Assembly (NCBI RefSeq): GCF_011068285.1
Contig: NZ_CP049616.1
Location: 910,501 to 974,500 of the forward strand
Source of the DNA: Flagellimonas oceani
Lineage (GTDB): Bacteria; Bacteroidota; Bacteroidia; Flavobacteriales; Flavobacteriaceae
Reading direction: 5' to 3'
Length of the DNA: 64,000 nt
The notes under the pieces are model-generated. The model did not search any database. It was not told the DNA's origin and was given only the letters and a program-made list of their open reading frames with translations. The first letter of the stretch is position 1. Each line of letters begins with the position of its first letter. The position numbers and the translations under genes were made by a program. This document shows, in pieces, positions 34,729 through 43,688 of the stretch.

Positions 34729-35805
34729 TTGGAGTTGTTCCCGACGAAGATAAGGCCGGTTGAATCGGTGGATTATAAATTAGTGAAACCAAAAATTAGG
34801 ATAAAATTGGATTTAAACGGAAGCAGTACGCTAGTGTCAGGAGTTCAAAGGGAGACCTTTGTACGCTTTAAGGAGGATGTGCTGAAGGGGTTGTCTTCTT
34901 CTCCCAAAAATTTGCACCCGAAATATTTTTATGATGAAAAAGGTTCTGCCTTGTTCAGGGAGATCATGGTGCTTCCCGAATACTATTTGACGGGCTGTGA
35001 GCTGGACATTTTTAAGAATAAAACCGATGAGCTCGGCAAGATGGTCGCTATGGACGGAACACCCTTCGATTTGATCGAACTGGGTGCAGGTGACGGGTTC
35101 AAGTCAACTCATTTACTACGGCACCTTTACCAAGAAAACACAAATTTCAACTATATGCCCATAGATATTTCGGGTACTATTCTTGATATTCTGGGCGGTT
35201 CCTTGCAATCGGAATTCCCAGATTTGGAAGTACAACGCTTTGAGGGGGAATATATGGAAATGTTGGCAGAGGCCTGTTCCCGTTCCAACAATCGAAAAGT
35301 GGTTCTTTTTTTGGGTGCCAATATCGGGAATATGGAACCGGATGAATGCAAGGGCTTTTGTGCTCAATTGCAAAGCTTGCTCTCTCCGGGCGATATGGTG
35401 CTGATCGGGTTCGACCTCAAAAAAGATCCAAAACAGGTATTGAATGCCTACAATGATGCATCAGGGGTGACCTCGAAATTCAATTTGAACCTTTTGGAAC
35501 GCATCAATCGGGAACTGATGGCCGATTTTGATTTGGACCAATTCGAACATTATCCATCCTATGATCCCATCAGTGGGGCATGTAAGAGCTTTTTGGTCAG
35601 TTTACGGAAACAAGAAGTGCGCATCGATGGACATACCATCGGATTTGATAAAAATGAAGTTATCTGTACGGAGATATCCCAAAAGTACGACCTAACGGAA
35701 ATCCAAAACCTTGCCGAGCAGACCGGATTCCATCTCTACGGAATGATCCATGATTCCAAGAAGTGGTTTGTGGATGCGGTCTGGCAAATCAAAAAAGAAA
35801 TGTAA
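34729..35805 (+). CDS. egtD: L-histidine N-alpha-methyltransferase (EgtD)
   Basis: This SAM-dependent enzyme trimethylates histidine to hercynine, the first step of ergothioneine synthesis. Segments match EgtD: SSPKNLHPKYFYDEKGSALF, LPEYYLTGCELDI, LIELGAGDGFKSTHLLRHL and VVLFLGANIGNM. The domain itself begins around residue 35. No ATG exists in frame before it; the frame is closed at 34711, so translation must start at TTG 34729, GTG 34783 or another rare codon. The length (358 from TTG) is about 35 residues above mycobacterial EgtD. EgtB follows 11 bp downstream. Confidence 0.9.
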   Translation: MELFPTKIRPVESVDYKLVKPKIRIKLDLNGSSTLVSGVQRETFVRFKEDVLKGLSSSPKNLHPKYFYDEKGSALFREIMVLPEYYLTGCELDIFKNKTDELGKMVAMDGTPFDLIELGAGDGFKSTHLLRHLYQENTNFNYMPIDISGTILDILGGSLQSEFPDLEVQRFEGEYMEMLAEACSRSNNRKVVLFLGANIGNMEPDECKGFCAQLQSLLSPGDMVLIGFDLKKDPKQVLNAYNDASGVTSKFNLNLLERINRELMADFDLDQFEHYPSYDPISGACKSFLVSLRKQEVRIDGHTIGFDKNEVICTEISQKYDLTEIQNLAEQTGFHLYGMIHDSKKWFVDAVWQIKKEM

Positions 35806-35816
35806 AGGAATACGCT

Positions 35817-37001
35817 ATGAACACATTGCCAAGAGAAAAAGTTCGGGAAGAACGAATGGTGGAACGCTATGTACGAGTTAGAAAACAAACAGAGGCCATA
35901 TGTGCCCCATTGGAAACGGAGGATTATGTGGTGCAGCCCATTGGGGACGTGAGTCCCCCGAAATGGCATTTGGGACATACGACCTGGTTTTTTGAAACCT
36001 TTGTCCTGCTTCCCAACTTGGTCGGGTACAAGGAATTTGACCCCAACTTTAATTATGTGTTCAACAGCTATTACGAAACCTTGGGGGCACGTGTGATCCG
36101 AACGGATAGGGGAAATATGAGCCGACCTACGGTATCCGAAGTGTTTCGTTACCGACACTACGTGGACGAGCATATCGATCTACTGCTCGGGAAATCGGAC
36201 ATTTCCAAGGAACTGTGCGATATTCTGGAATTGGGCCTACAGCATGAACAGCAACACCAGGAACTTTTGTATATGGACATCAAATATATCTTGGGGCACA
36301 ACCCCCTGTTTCCTGCCTATTCCCATGAGTCAATTTTTGATGAACCACAGATTGAACGGGAAACGCCCATTGCTTTTTCGGAAGGCGCCTGTTGGATAGG
36401 GCATAAGGGTAAAGGCTTTTGTTTCGACAATGAAAAGGGAAGACATTTGGTGTATCTGGATGCTTTTGAGATTGCTCCGCAACCAGTCAGCAATGGCGCG
36501 TATATGGAGTTTATGGAAGATGGTGGATATTCCGATTTCAGGTTTTGGCACGCATCGGGTTGGGATTGGGTGAACAAGAACCAGATCAAGGCGCCCTTGT
36601 ATTGGCATTGGATAGATGGACAATGGATGAAATATGGTTTCAAGGGCCTTGAGGATATTGATGCCAATGAAGCAGTTTGCCATATCAGCTATTATGAAGC
36701 AGCCGCATTTGCTGCATGGAAAGGAAAAAGATTGCCCACCGAAATGGAGTGGGAGTTGGCTTCCAATCAAATAAAATGGGGACATCGATGGGAATGGACG
36801 GAAAGTGCCTATCTGCCCTATCCCAAGTTCAAAAAGGCAAAGGGGGCCATAGGGGAATATAATGGGAAGTTCATGGTCGATCAAATGGTCTTGCGAGGGG
36901 CGTCGGTGGCAACACCCAAAGGACATAGTCGCAGGACGTACAGGAATTTTTTCCAGACCGATCGAAGATGGCAATTTTCAGGTGTGCGATTGGCACAATA
37001 A
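35817..37001 (+). CDS. egtB: Ergothioneine sulfoxide synthase EgtB
   Basis: I start at the ATG at 35817, 11 bp after the egtD stop; the in-frame extension upstream overlaps egtD. The 394-residue protein has an N-terminal DinB-like domain with iron ligands H51 (PKWHLGHTTWFFE), H143 and H147 (HEQQHQE), matching EgtB numbering. Its C-terminal formylglycine-generating-enzyme-type domain contains CHISYYEAAAFAAWKGKRLPTEMEWE and NFFQTDRRWQFSGVRLA. It joins a thiol donor (gamma-glutamylcysteine or cysteine) to hercynine with oxygen. Genes for EgtA, EgtC or EgtE are not next to it. Confidence 0.93.
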   Translation: MNTLPREKVREERMVERYVRVRKQTEAICAPLETEDYVVQPIGDVSPPKWHLGHTTWFFETFVLLPNLVGYKEFDPNFNYVFNSYYETLGARVIRTDRGNMSRPTVSEVFRYRHYVDEHIDLLLGKSDISKELCDILELGLQHEQQHQELLYMDIKYILGHNPLFPAYSHESIFDEPQIERETPIAFSEGACWIGHKGKGFCFDNEKGRHLVYLDAFEIAPQPVSNGAYMEFMEDGGYSDFRFWHASGWDWVNKNQIKAPLYWHWIDGQWMKYGFKGLEDIDANEAVCHISYYEAAAFAAWKGKRLPTEMEWELASNQIKWGHRWEWTESAYLPYPKFKKAKGAIGEYNGKFMVDQMVLRGASVATPKGHSRRTYRNFFQTDRRWQFSGVRLAQ

Positions 37002-37064
37002 AGATTTAGGGAGCTACTATTTTCACTTTTAATGGAATTGTAGCATTTAATAAGATTGAAGTTT

Positions 37065-37080
37065 GGGGCGGCCCCTTTTT
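37065..37080 (+). terminator. Short GC-rich terminator after egtB
   Basis: GGGG-CGG-CCCC followed by TTTTT; a 4-bp GC stem with a 3-nt loop, flanked by GTTT and AAAC that could extend it. It lies 64 bp after the egtB stop. Confidence 0.5.
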
Positions 37081-37231
37081 AAACCAGGGAACCTTTGGTG
37101 GGAAGGGCATGCTCCAATAAAAGAGACCCAAAAATACCATTTGAAAAATGGGTCCGGAAGGGTAGTTCCCAAACTATGGATGGGGAATATTGGTACGATG
37201 AGCAGGTGAAACAAATATTTAAATTATTCAA

Positions 37232-38182
37232 ATGAGTGCATTTACTGAAATTGCGACCAAAGGTCGACTGACCTTGGGACTTGTATTTCCCTTGGAAGCC
37301 TATAGTGGTTCCATTGCAACCATGAAAAATCAAGAACAACTGGCCAAACGAGCTGAAGAACTCGGTTTTAAAGCTTTATGGTTTAGGGATGTGCCGTTCA
37401 ATGATCCAAATTTTGGTGATGCGGGACAATTATATGATCCTTGGGTCTATATGACCCACATAATGAATCACACCACCAAAATTGCTTTGGGCAGTGCCAG
37501 TATCATTTTGCCATTACGTCATCCGGTACACACGGTCAAGGCAATGAACAGTATTCAACTACTTTCAAATCAACGTTTGGTGTTGGGTGTTGCCTCTGGG
37601 GACCGACCTATTGAATATCCAGCATTCAATCGGCAACTGGAACATAAATCAGAACTCTTTAGGGACAGTTTTCAGTATATCAAGGCCTTACAGGAAGATT
37701 TTCCAAAGTACAATTCAGAATTTTATGGCAGGACCAATGGCGGGATTGACCTACTTCCAAAATATCGTCAAAAGACACCAATTTTTGTTACCGGACATTC
37801 TGGACAATCCTTGGATTGGATAGCAAAACATTCGGATGGTTGGTTATACTATCCAAGGGATTTTAAAAAACTGCAACTCATGATGCAGCTCTGGAAGGAG
37901 GCACTAAAAAACAGTCAAGTCGATTGGAAACCGTTCATGCAATCTTTGTACATTGACCTCAAAACGGACCCAAATACCAAACCAACGCCTCTCCATCTCG
38001 GATTTAGATCAGGTTTGGAATATTTAAATTCCCATTTAAAATTATTGGAAATGTATGGTGTGAACCATGTCATGCTAAACTTAAAATATGCCTCACGACC
38101 AGCAGGGGAATTGATAGAAGAAATTGGTGAAAAAATAATTCCAAATTTTTCTTCACTTGATCAAATGGCCTTGAAGAAATAG
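37232..38182 (+). CDS. LLM-class oxidoreductase (TIGR03571-like)
   Basis: This 316-residue luciferase-like protein has RLTLGLVFPLEAYSG at the N-terminus, FKALWFRDVPFNDPNFGDAGQLYDPWVY, TTKIALGSASIILPLRHPVHTVK and LVLGVASGDRPIEYPAF. This is the pattern of the family known as TIGR03571. It is presumably flavin-dependent, with unknown substrate. It is clearly different from the LLM protein at 9411. It has a 230-bp upstream gap and a good hairpin after it. Confidence 0.9.
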   Translation: MSAFTEIATKGRLTLGLVFPLEAYSGSIATMKNQEQLAKRAEELGFKALWFRDVPFNDPNFGDAGQLYDPWVYMTHIMNHTTKIALGSASIILPLRHPVHTVKAMNSIQLLSNQRLVLGVASGDRPIEYPAFNRQLEHKSELFRDSFQYIKALQEDFPKYNSEFYGRTNGGIDLLPKYRQKTPIFVTGHSGQSLDWIAKHSDGWLYYPRDFKKLQLMMQLWKEALKNSQVDWKPFMQSLYIDLKTDPNTKPTPLHLGFRSGLEYLNSHLKLLEMYGVNHVMLNLKYASRPAGELIEEIGEKIIPNFSSLDQMALKK

Positions 38183-38212
38183 TCGGGGATTGCTGTTTGC
38201 TTTACATGCTGA

Positions 38213-38246
38213 ACGGGAATACGTCTTCGTAAGGTGGTATTCCTGT
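38213..38246. terminator. Bidirectional hairpin between LLM and TetR genes
   Basis: ACGGGAATAC (38213-38222) and GTATTCCTGT (38237-38246) pair over 10 bp with one G-U and a 14-nt loop, between two convergent genes. Confidence 0.6.
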
Positions 38247-38286
38247 TATGTGCCCGTGGAAGCTTTATATAGGGAGGGCAATAAAA

Positions 38287-38871
38287 TCAAGCCCTTAAAG
38301 CCGATAGTGACACATTGACAATATCCTCGAACATTTTCTTGTCCGCATCAAATTTAACCGTCACACGCAGACCGTTAAGTGCATTGAATATAAATCTGGC
38401 CAAGGAACGGGCCGGATATTCATCTGTAAATACACCCCTGCGCTGTCCCTCCAGAATAACCTTGTACAGTGCCTCTTCCGTATCACGCATGATGGCATTG
38501 GCAATCGTCGCGATATCGGAATCCACCGGGGCCAATTCGACCACTGAATTCACCACAAAGCAACCTTTGGAGCTATGGTCGGATAGGGCCTCTTCCTTAA
38601 CGGACCCGAAAAGGAATCGGATGTAGGCTTCCACATCCACGATGGCTTCGGTTCCCTGCAGTGCGGGATCGATTTTTTCCTTTCGGTATTGGAGCAGTGC
38701 CTTGACAAAAAGGGAATGCTTGTCACCAAAGGTGTCGTAAAGGCTTGAGCGACTGATACCAAGATTGTCGACCAGATCCTGTGCGGAAGTGGCATTGTAG
38801 CCTTTTCGCCAAAACAGGTCCATGGCCTTGTCGAGGACCTCTTGTTCGTCAAATACCCTGGGTCTTGCCAT
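38287..38871 (-). CDS. TetR-family transcriptional regulator
   Basis: This 194-residue regulator starts at the ATG at 38871 (MARPRVFDEQ), the usual opening for this group; an upstream in-frame ATG at 38910 is less likely because it lies inside the promoter. The DNA-binding domain (5-50) reads VLDKAMDLFWRKGYNATSAQDLVDNLGISRSSLYDTFGDK. The ligand domain has a C-terminal segment typical of AcrR/YxaF-like members. It lies downstream of the SDR gene with its own promoter and operator, and likely represses both. Ligand unknown. Confidence 0.92.
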   Translation of the reverse strand: MARPRVFDEQEVLDKAMDLFWRKGYNATSAQDLVDNLGISRSSLYDTFGDKHSLFVKALLQYRKEKIDPALQGTEAIVDVEAYIRFLFGSVKEEALSDHSSKGCFVVNSVVELAPVDSDIATIANAIMRDTEEALYKVILEGQRRGVFTDEYPARSLARFIFNALNGLRVTVKFDADKKMFEDIVNVSLSALRA

Positions 38872-38907
38872 TGTAAAATCTTTGTATGGAAGGTTAACCC
38901 CACCATA

Positions 38908-38937
38908 CAAAGATAAAAATTCGGGAACGAATGTTCC
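38908..38937 (-). promoter_or_regulatory. Promoter and operator of the TetR gene
   Basis: The minus strand reads TATCTTTG at 38915-38908, a full TAnnTTTG box, placing transcription start about 30 bp before the ATG. Eight bp further upstream is GGAAC-GAAT-GTTCC (38924-38937), the first of three copies of the proposed TetR operator. It lies between the -7 and -33 regions, as expected for repression. Confidence 0.65.
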
Positions 38938-38954
38938 GTTTTTTGATAAAAAAA

Positions 38955-39710
38955 TTATAGGCGTACCGCATTCACGGAAGCGCCACTGTCAATAGTGAAT
39001 TCAGCGCCCGAAATAAATGAAGCGTCATCAGCGGAAAGATAGGTGATCAACTTGGCCACTTCCTCAGGTTGGGCAAATCTATTGAAGGGCATGAATTTCT
39101 CCTTTAGGAAATTGTGTACTTCCTCGGTTCCCAAGTCTCCCCTGTAGATCATGTCCGTTTCTGTCATGGCAGGCGCCACGGTATTGACCCTGATCTTTCT
39201 ATGCGCCAGTTCAACGGCTGCGGATTTGCTGTAGGCCGTCAATGCAGCCTTGCTCGCGGAATAGATACTGGTTCCCGTGGCATAGGTATAGGCACTGACT
39301 GAAGTTAGGTGAACGATGGCAGCACCATCATTGAGTATCGGAACAAATTTTTCGGTCGTGAACACGGCACCTTTAAAGTTGATGTCCGAAATAGTATCGA
39401 AAACCTCCTCGGTAAGCTGTCCAACGGGTTCTTGAAACGAAACACCTGCATTGACCAGCAATATGTCAACTTTTCCAAATTTTGACTGTACCTGGGCCAC
39501 TAAATTTTCAGTATCCGCAAGCTTTGCCGCATCGGCACGAATACCGGTGGCTTGTCCACCGAGTTTTCCCACGGCCTCGTCAAGGTTTTTTTGATTACGG
39601 CCCGTGATGACCACTTGGGCACCTTCTTCAATAAATGTTTTTGCAGTTGCAAATCCAATGCCCGCGCTACCTCCTGTAACTACGGCGATCTTGTCTTTTA
39701 ATCGACTCAT
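38955..39710 (-). CDS. SDR-family oxidoreductase (TetR-linked)
   Basis: This 251-residue classical SDR has the cofactor loop TGGSAGIGFATA (13-24), LLVNAGVS, the catalytic YSASKAALTAYSK and the C-terminal FTIDSGASVNAVRL. It resembles the HxlR-linked SDR at 16509 over its whole length. It should catalyse NAD(P)H-dependent carbonyl reduction. Its promoter carries two copies of the operator also found before the TetR gene, so it is the likely main target of that repressor. Confidence 0.92.
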   Translation of the reverse strand: MSRLKDKIAVVTGGSAGIGFATAKTFIEEGAQVVITGRNQKNLDEAVGKLGGQATGIRADAAKLADTENLVAQVQSKFGKVDILLVNAGVSFQEPVGQLTEEVFDTISDINFKGAVFTTEKFVPILNDGAAIVHLTSVSAYTYATGTSIYSASKAALTAYSKSAAVELAHRKIRVNTVAPAMTETDMIYRGDLGTEEVHNFLKEKFMPFNRFAQPEEVAKLITYLSADDASFISGAEFTIDSGASVNAVRL

Positions 39711-39733
39711 TTTTTGTTATTTTAATTAATTAT

Positions 39734-39779
39734 GGAATAATCGTTCCGCAAATATAATCAATTACGGAACATTCATTCC
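39734..39779 (-). promoter_or_regulatory. SDR promoter with two TetR operator copies
   Basis: The minus strand reads TATATTTG at 39756-39749 (full TAnnTTTG). GGAAT-AATC-GTTCC (39734-39747) lies just downstream, over the expected transcription start. GGAAC-ATTC-ATTCC (39766-39779) lies 9 bp upstream of the box, the same offset as the copy before the TetR gene. Centres of the two copies are 32 bp apart, about three helical turns. Confidence 0.68.
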
Positions 39780-40072
39780 GTATTTTTTGTCGGAATATTT
39801 TAATGGATAAGAACTGTGTATCTATGCCACTATCCAAAACGTATTCAAAGCATGGAAAAAAGTCCTTTACGGTTTGGTAACGATCCAAAAAAAAAAAATT
39901 ACAAAGTTCGATGCCAGACTGCTTTTTGTACACATTGTTAAACTCCTTCGAGGTGTATGGAAAGTATTTATAATTAACATTTTTTTAACACTTTGGTTCT
40001 GGGTTGTTCCAATGTCGCGGACGTCCATGTATATAAAGGGCACAAAAACATACGTACCCTATCCCAGAAGAA
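39780..40072. other. Upstream region of the M16 gene
   Basis: This stretch of about 290 bp separates the SDR promoter from the peptidase ATG. It contains an A10-type run near 39888-39897 and a T-rich stretch near 39980, but I see no gene and no convincing TAnnTTTG box for the plus strand. Confidence 0.35.
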
Positions 40073-42895
40073 ATGTTTATAGAGAAACCTTTATTCGCAG
40101 TTATGCTATTCGTGTTGACCAACGCTGGCTTACATGGACAGGATTTGGATAGTGCAATGCCTGCCCAAAAAGATGTCCGCACGGATACGCTGGCCAATGG
40201 CATGACCTATTATCTATTTCATACCGATGTTGTGGCCAATGTGGCCAGTTACTACTTGGTTCAAAATGTAGGGTCTGTTTTGGAGAATGAAGAACAATTG
40301 GGGTTGGCCCATTTCTTGGAACATATGGCCTTCAAAGGAACGCACTTTAAGGGTCAAGGTCTTTTGAACACCTTGGAAAGGGCAGGGGCGGTCTTTGGAA
40401 GGGATATCAATGCCCATACGTCATACGATGAAACGGTATTCCATATCAATCATATTCCGATAGCGGATACCCTAATCAATACCTGCTTGGAAGTGCTGTA
40501 TGGTTGGTCCAATAATTTATTGTTGTCGGAGCAAGACATCGATGAAGAAAGGCGGGTAATCGTTGAAGAGAACAGAGTACGACAAAATGGAAGATTGCGC
40601 ATTTATGAAAAGCATGCCTCCTCGCGCTTCCACAATTCAATTTATGCCCAAAGAATGCCTATGGGAAGTATGGATGTCGTCCAAAATTTTGAATATAAAA
40701 CCTTACGAGAGTTCTACCACAATTGGTACCGCACAGATTTGCAGGCCATAGTAATAATTGGAGATTTTAAACTAGATGATATGGAAGAGAGAATCAGAAA
40801 TAAATTTTCAGGGATACCCAGGGTAAAAAACCCAAAAAAGCGCGATGATTTCAATGTGGACGAAAACCACGAACTGATATATAACTTGGCCACGGACAAA
40901 GAGGTCGCTACTACCGGTATCAATTTTTTCATCAAGCATTGTGATGGGACAGGAGCCGATACGGTCGGCGACTTTAAATCCTCCTTGATTAGGTCGATGG
41001 CCCTATCCATGCTCAACAGCAGGCTGAAGGAATGTCAACAACAAACGGATGTCCCTTTCCTGCATACATCGGTCAAATATTCCAAATTGACCCGAGGTAC
41101 AAAACAGTTCTCGATTGAAATCTACCCCAAGACCCCGGATGTACAGCAAGAAGCTTTTGCATTGGTCATTAAAGAATTGAATAGAGCGGTCAAGTATGGT
41201 TTTACGGATACGGAGATTAAAAGGGCCAAAAAGAAGTTCTTAAAAATCTTTGAGGACCAAAGGGCCAATGAGGACAATCTCTCACACAAGGATATGGCCG
41301 ATTTGGTCAAAAGAAACTTCCTCGAACATAAAACGATTCCCGATTTTACGGCCAAAAACAGCATTGTAAAGCAATTGCTCGAGCAGATTACCGCCATGGA
41401 AGTCCATAATGAATTTCGAAAGCTCTATACAAAAAAGAATCAAGTATTGTTGGTCACCGGGGTTGAAGGAAAAGATAATCTATCCAGGCAACAAGCGATT
41501 TCCATTATGGATGACGCTGAACAGGATCCGTCCATAACCCCCTATGTAGACAGGTCTGAAGATCAAGACTTAATTGCCGGCGTTCACATCGAGGCCGGAA
41601 AAATTGTTAGAGAGAGCGAACTGGACGATATAGGGGCTACTGTTATCGAATTGAGCAATGGTGCCACGGTTTTCTTTAAATATTCCGATAAGACAAAGAA
41701 CAACATATGTCTGGAGGCCTTTAGCTATGGAGGTAAATCATTGCTTGATGACAAGGAAATCCCATCGGCGGCACTCTTGATGCATTTCGTGGAGAAGTCT
41801 GGCCTGGGACAGTATTCCGCCCAAGAACTCGAAAAGGTTTTGGCAGGAAAAACAGCGGGTACAGCTATAATGCTATCCGATCAGAGCGAGTCCATTCTCG
41901 GACATGCGGTAAGGGAAAATGCTGAGACTTTGTTGCAACTGGTGCACCTCAGATTTGTAAGCCCTCGATGGGACCCTGAGGTTTTTCAGAGATTGAAAAA
42001 GGATCTTGCCTATACCCTGAAAATAAAGAAGGAGGATATTGGATATAAAATCAATGACGGTCTAATTACCGCCCTCTATGGAAATAAAAGCCGCAGGCAC
42101 AGGATATGGGACCGATCATTTGTAGATGACCTGGATTTCAATGTAATGCAGAAAATCTATTCCGAACGTTTCAATCCCGCTTCCGATTTTAAATTTTTTA
42201 TTGTCGGAGATATCGAAATAGCATGTTTAAGGCCCCTATTGGAAACCTATATCGCAAGTATCCCGATCAAAAACAAAACTTCTGAAAATTGGAAGAACAG
42301 TGAGGAGAAATGGCTTGGCCGAACCATTAAAAAACAAGTTTTTCTAGCTATGGAGGAGCCAAAGGCGTCCGTGTACATCGGGTACAGGAATAGCATGCGG
42401 TATTCATTGAAGAATACGGTATTGTCGCAGACCGTAGCGGCGATGTTGCAGCAACGTTTTATGAAAACCTTAAGGGAGGCCGAAGGGGGTACCTATGGTA
42501 CTTCGGTGCGAACATCGGTGGTCAGGATTCCCAAGGAGCAGGCGAAAATGACCATTGCTTTTGACTGTAATCCCGAAATGACCGAAAAGTTGATCGGAAT
42601 CGTTTATCGGGAAATCGAAAAAATGAGCCATGGACATATTGATACATCCGATCTGAGCAAGACACTGAGAAGCCACGAGAACTCAAGAAAAACCCAAAAG
42701 AATTATATGGATCATGATATGAAGCGGTTAATAACTTATGTGTTGGAAGGATATGATATGGACCATCCCAAAAACCATGAGGATGTCCTGGACTCCATAA
42801 CACCTAAGGCAATCCAGCAATTTGCGCAACAAATGTTTGATGGTGCCGACACTTTTGAGGTTATATTCAGACCAAAGGAAAAGAATGAATCTTAA
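40073..42895 (+). CDS. M16-family zinc peptidase (insulinase-like), secreted
   Basis: This 940-residue protein has a signal peptide (cleavage near GLHGQ, residue 23) and two tandem M16 halves. The catalytic inverted zinc motif HFLEH is at 80-84 (LAHFLEHMAFKGT), and the third ligand Glu lies in DEERRVIVEE (about 157-166). The C-terminal inactive half includes the R/Y region SMRYSLKNTV and GGTYGTSVR. It degrades oligopeptides in the periplasm or at the outer membrane. It is convergent with an ECF sigma gene and lies just before the FecR/SusC/SusD locus, suggesting peptide breakdown tied to peptide import, which is inference. Confidence 0.93.
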   Translation: MFIEKPLFAVMLFVLTNAGLHGQDLDSAMPAQKDVRTDTLANGMTYYLFHTDVVANVASYYLVQNVGSVLENEEQLGLAHFLEHMAFKGTHFKGQGLLNTLERAGAVFGRDINAHTSYDETVFHINHIPIADTLINTCLEVLYGWSNNLLLSEQDIDEERRVIVEENRVRQNGRLRIYEKHASSRFHNSIYAQRMPMGSMDVVQNFEYKTLREFYHNWYRTDLQAIVIIGDFKLDDMEERIRNKFSGIPRVKNPKKRDDFNVDENHELIYNLATDKEVATTGINFFIKHCDGTGADTVGDFKSSLIRSMALSMLNSRLKECQQQTDVPFLHTSVKYSKLTRGTKQFSIEIYPKTPDVQQEAFALVIKELNRAVKYGFTDTEIKRAKKKFLKIFEDQRANEDNLSHKDMADLVKRNFLEHKTIPDFTAKNSIVKQLLEQITAMEVHNEFRKLYTKKNQVLLVTGVEGKDNLSRQQAISIMDDAEQDPSITPYVDRSEDQDLIAGVHIEAGKIVRESELDDIGATVIELSNGATVFFKYSDKTKNNICLEAFSYGGKSLLDDKEIPSAALLMHFVEKSGLGQYSAQELEKVLAGKTAGTAIMLSDQSESILGHAVRENAETLLQLVHLRFVSPRWDPEVFQRLKKDLAYTLKIKKEDIGYKINDGLITALYGNKSRRHRIWDRSFVDDLDFNVMQKIYSERFNPASDFKFFIVGDIEIACLRPLLETYIASIPIKNKTSENWKNSEEKWLGRTIKKQVFLAMEEPKASVYIGYRNSMRYSLKNTVLSQTVAAMLQQRFMKTLREAEGGTYGTSVRTSVVRIPKEQAKMTIAFDCNPEMTEKLIGIVYREIEKMSHGHIDTSDLSKTLRSHENSRKTQKNYMDHDMKRLITYVLEGYDMDHPKNHEDVLDSITPKAIQQFAQQMFDGADTFEVIFRPKEKNES

Positions 42896-42902
42896 TGTTG
42901 TA

Positions 42903-42929
42903 CCATTATTTGTAAGCCAAATGTAATGG
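42903..42929. terminator. Bidirectional hairpin between M16 and ECF sigma genes
   Basis: CCATTA-TTTG (42903-42912) pairs with CAAA-TAATGG (42918-42929, TG bulge) around a 5-nt loop, in the 60-bp space between convergent genes. Confidence 0.6.
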
Positions 42930-42955
42930 CAAAATCCCATGTTCGCAGGGAAGTA

Positions 42956-43528
42956 CTATGCCTTGAACATTAATTTTCTAATCATGAACAAAATAAACCC
43001 GCTGTTTTTGAATCCTTCCCGAATCTTTTTAAATGCGGTGTTCATATGGCTTTCTACCGTTTTCTTGGAGATATTGAGTCGATCGGCGATTTCATGGTAC
43101 CTTAGCCCATTTTTTTTGTTGAGCTCAAACACGGCTTTACAGGTAGGGGGCAAAGATGCAATGAGTTCATTAAGCCGATGGGCACGTTTGTTCATCAATT
43201 CATGGTCTTCGGGAATGGCGGCCCGGATGGACTCTTCCCTGAATTTCTCCAAGAGATCGCGCCTTCGCTTGTCCTTTCTGTATTGATCAATGAAACTGGT
43301 ATAGGCTTTCCAATAGAGGTAACCCTTGACCGATTTACTGATGCTAAGTTCTTTCCGTTTGACCCAGAGTTCCATAAAGACATTTTGAACAATATCTTCG
43401 GCGACATCCAAATCATTGGAAAATGACCTGATGTAAATGACCATGGGTTTGTAATGTTTCTTGAAAAACCGATCATACGCTTGAAGATCGTTCTCCTTAA
43501 TCCTTTTTATCAACTCGTGGTCTTCCAT
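42956..43528 (-). CDS. ECF sigma-70-family factor
   Basis: This 190-residue ECF sigma factor of the Bacteroidota type has region 2 (YDRFFKKHYKPMVIYIRSFSNDLDVAEDIVQNVFMELWVK) and region 4 (LPPTCKAVFELNKKNGLRYHEIADRLNISKKTVESHMNTAFKKIRE). It recruits RNA polymerase to the promoter of its cognate locus after release by a FecR-type anti-sigma. The FecR gene is divergent (43689), unlike the head-to-tail order usual in these loci and seen at 55716. Confidence 0.92.
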   Translation of the reverse strand: MEDHELIKRIKENDLQAYDRFFKKHYKPMVIYIRSFSNDLDVAEDIVQNVFMELWVKRKELSISKSVKGYLYWKAYTSFIDQYRKDKRRRDLLEKFREESIRAAIPEDHELMNKRAHRLNELIASLPPTCKAVFELNKKNGLRYHEIADRLNISKKTVESHMNTAFKKIREGFKNSGFILFMIRKLMFKA

Positions 43529-43602
43529 ACAGCGGTTGGCGATAATACGAAATATACAGAAATAATCAGCCTATCCTGACTTTTGGGATATTTATATTGA
43601 TT

Positions 43603-43631
43603 TTTGGTTAAATATTCAATGTTTATCTTTA
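43603..43631 (+). promoter_or_regulatory. Candidate promoter of the first FecR gene
   Basis: TTTG (43603-43606), 17 bp, then TATCTTTA (43624-43631), one base off TAnnTTTG. It ends 57 bp before the FecR ATG, in the 160 bp between the divergent sigma and FecR genes. Confidence 0.4.
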
Positions 43632-43688
43632 TTTTTTATCTGGAAACTAGAGGTTTTTAATTTCTCATGTCGTTACCTTAATATATGC

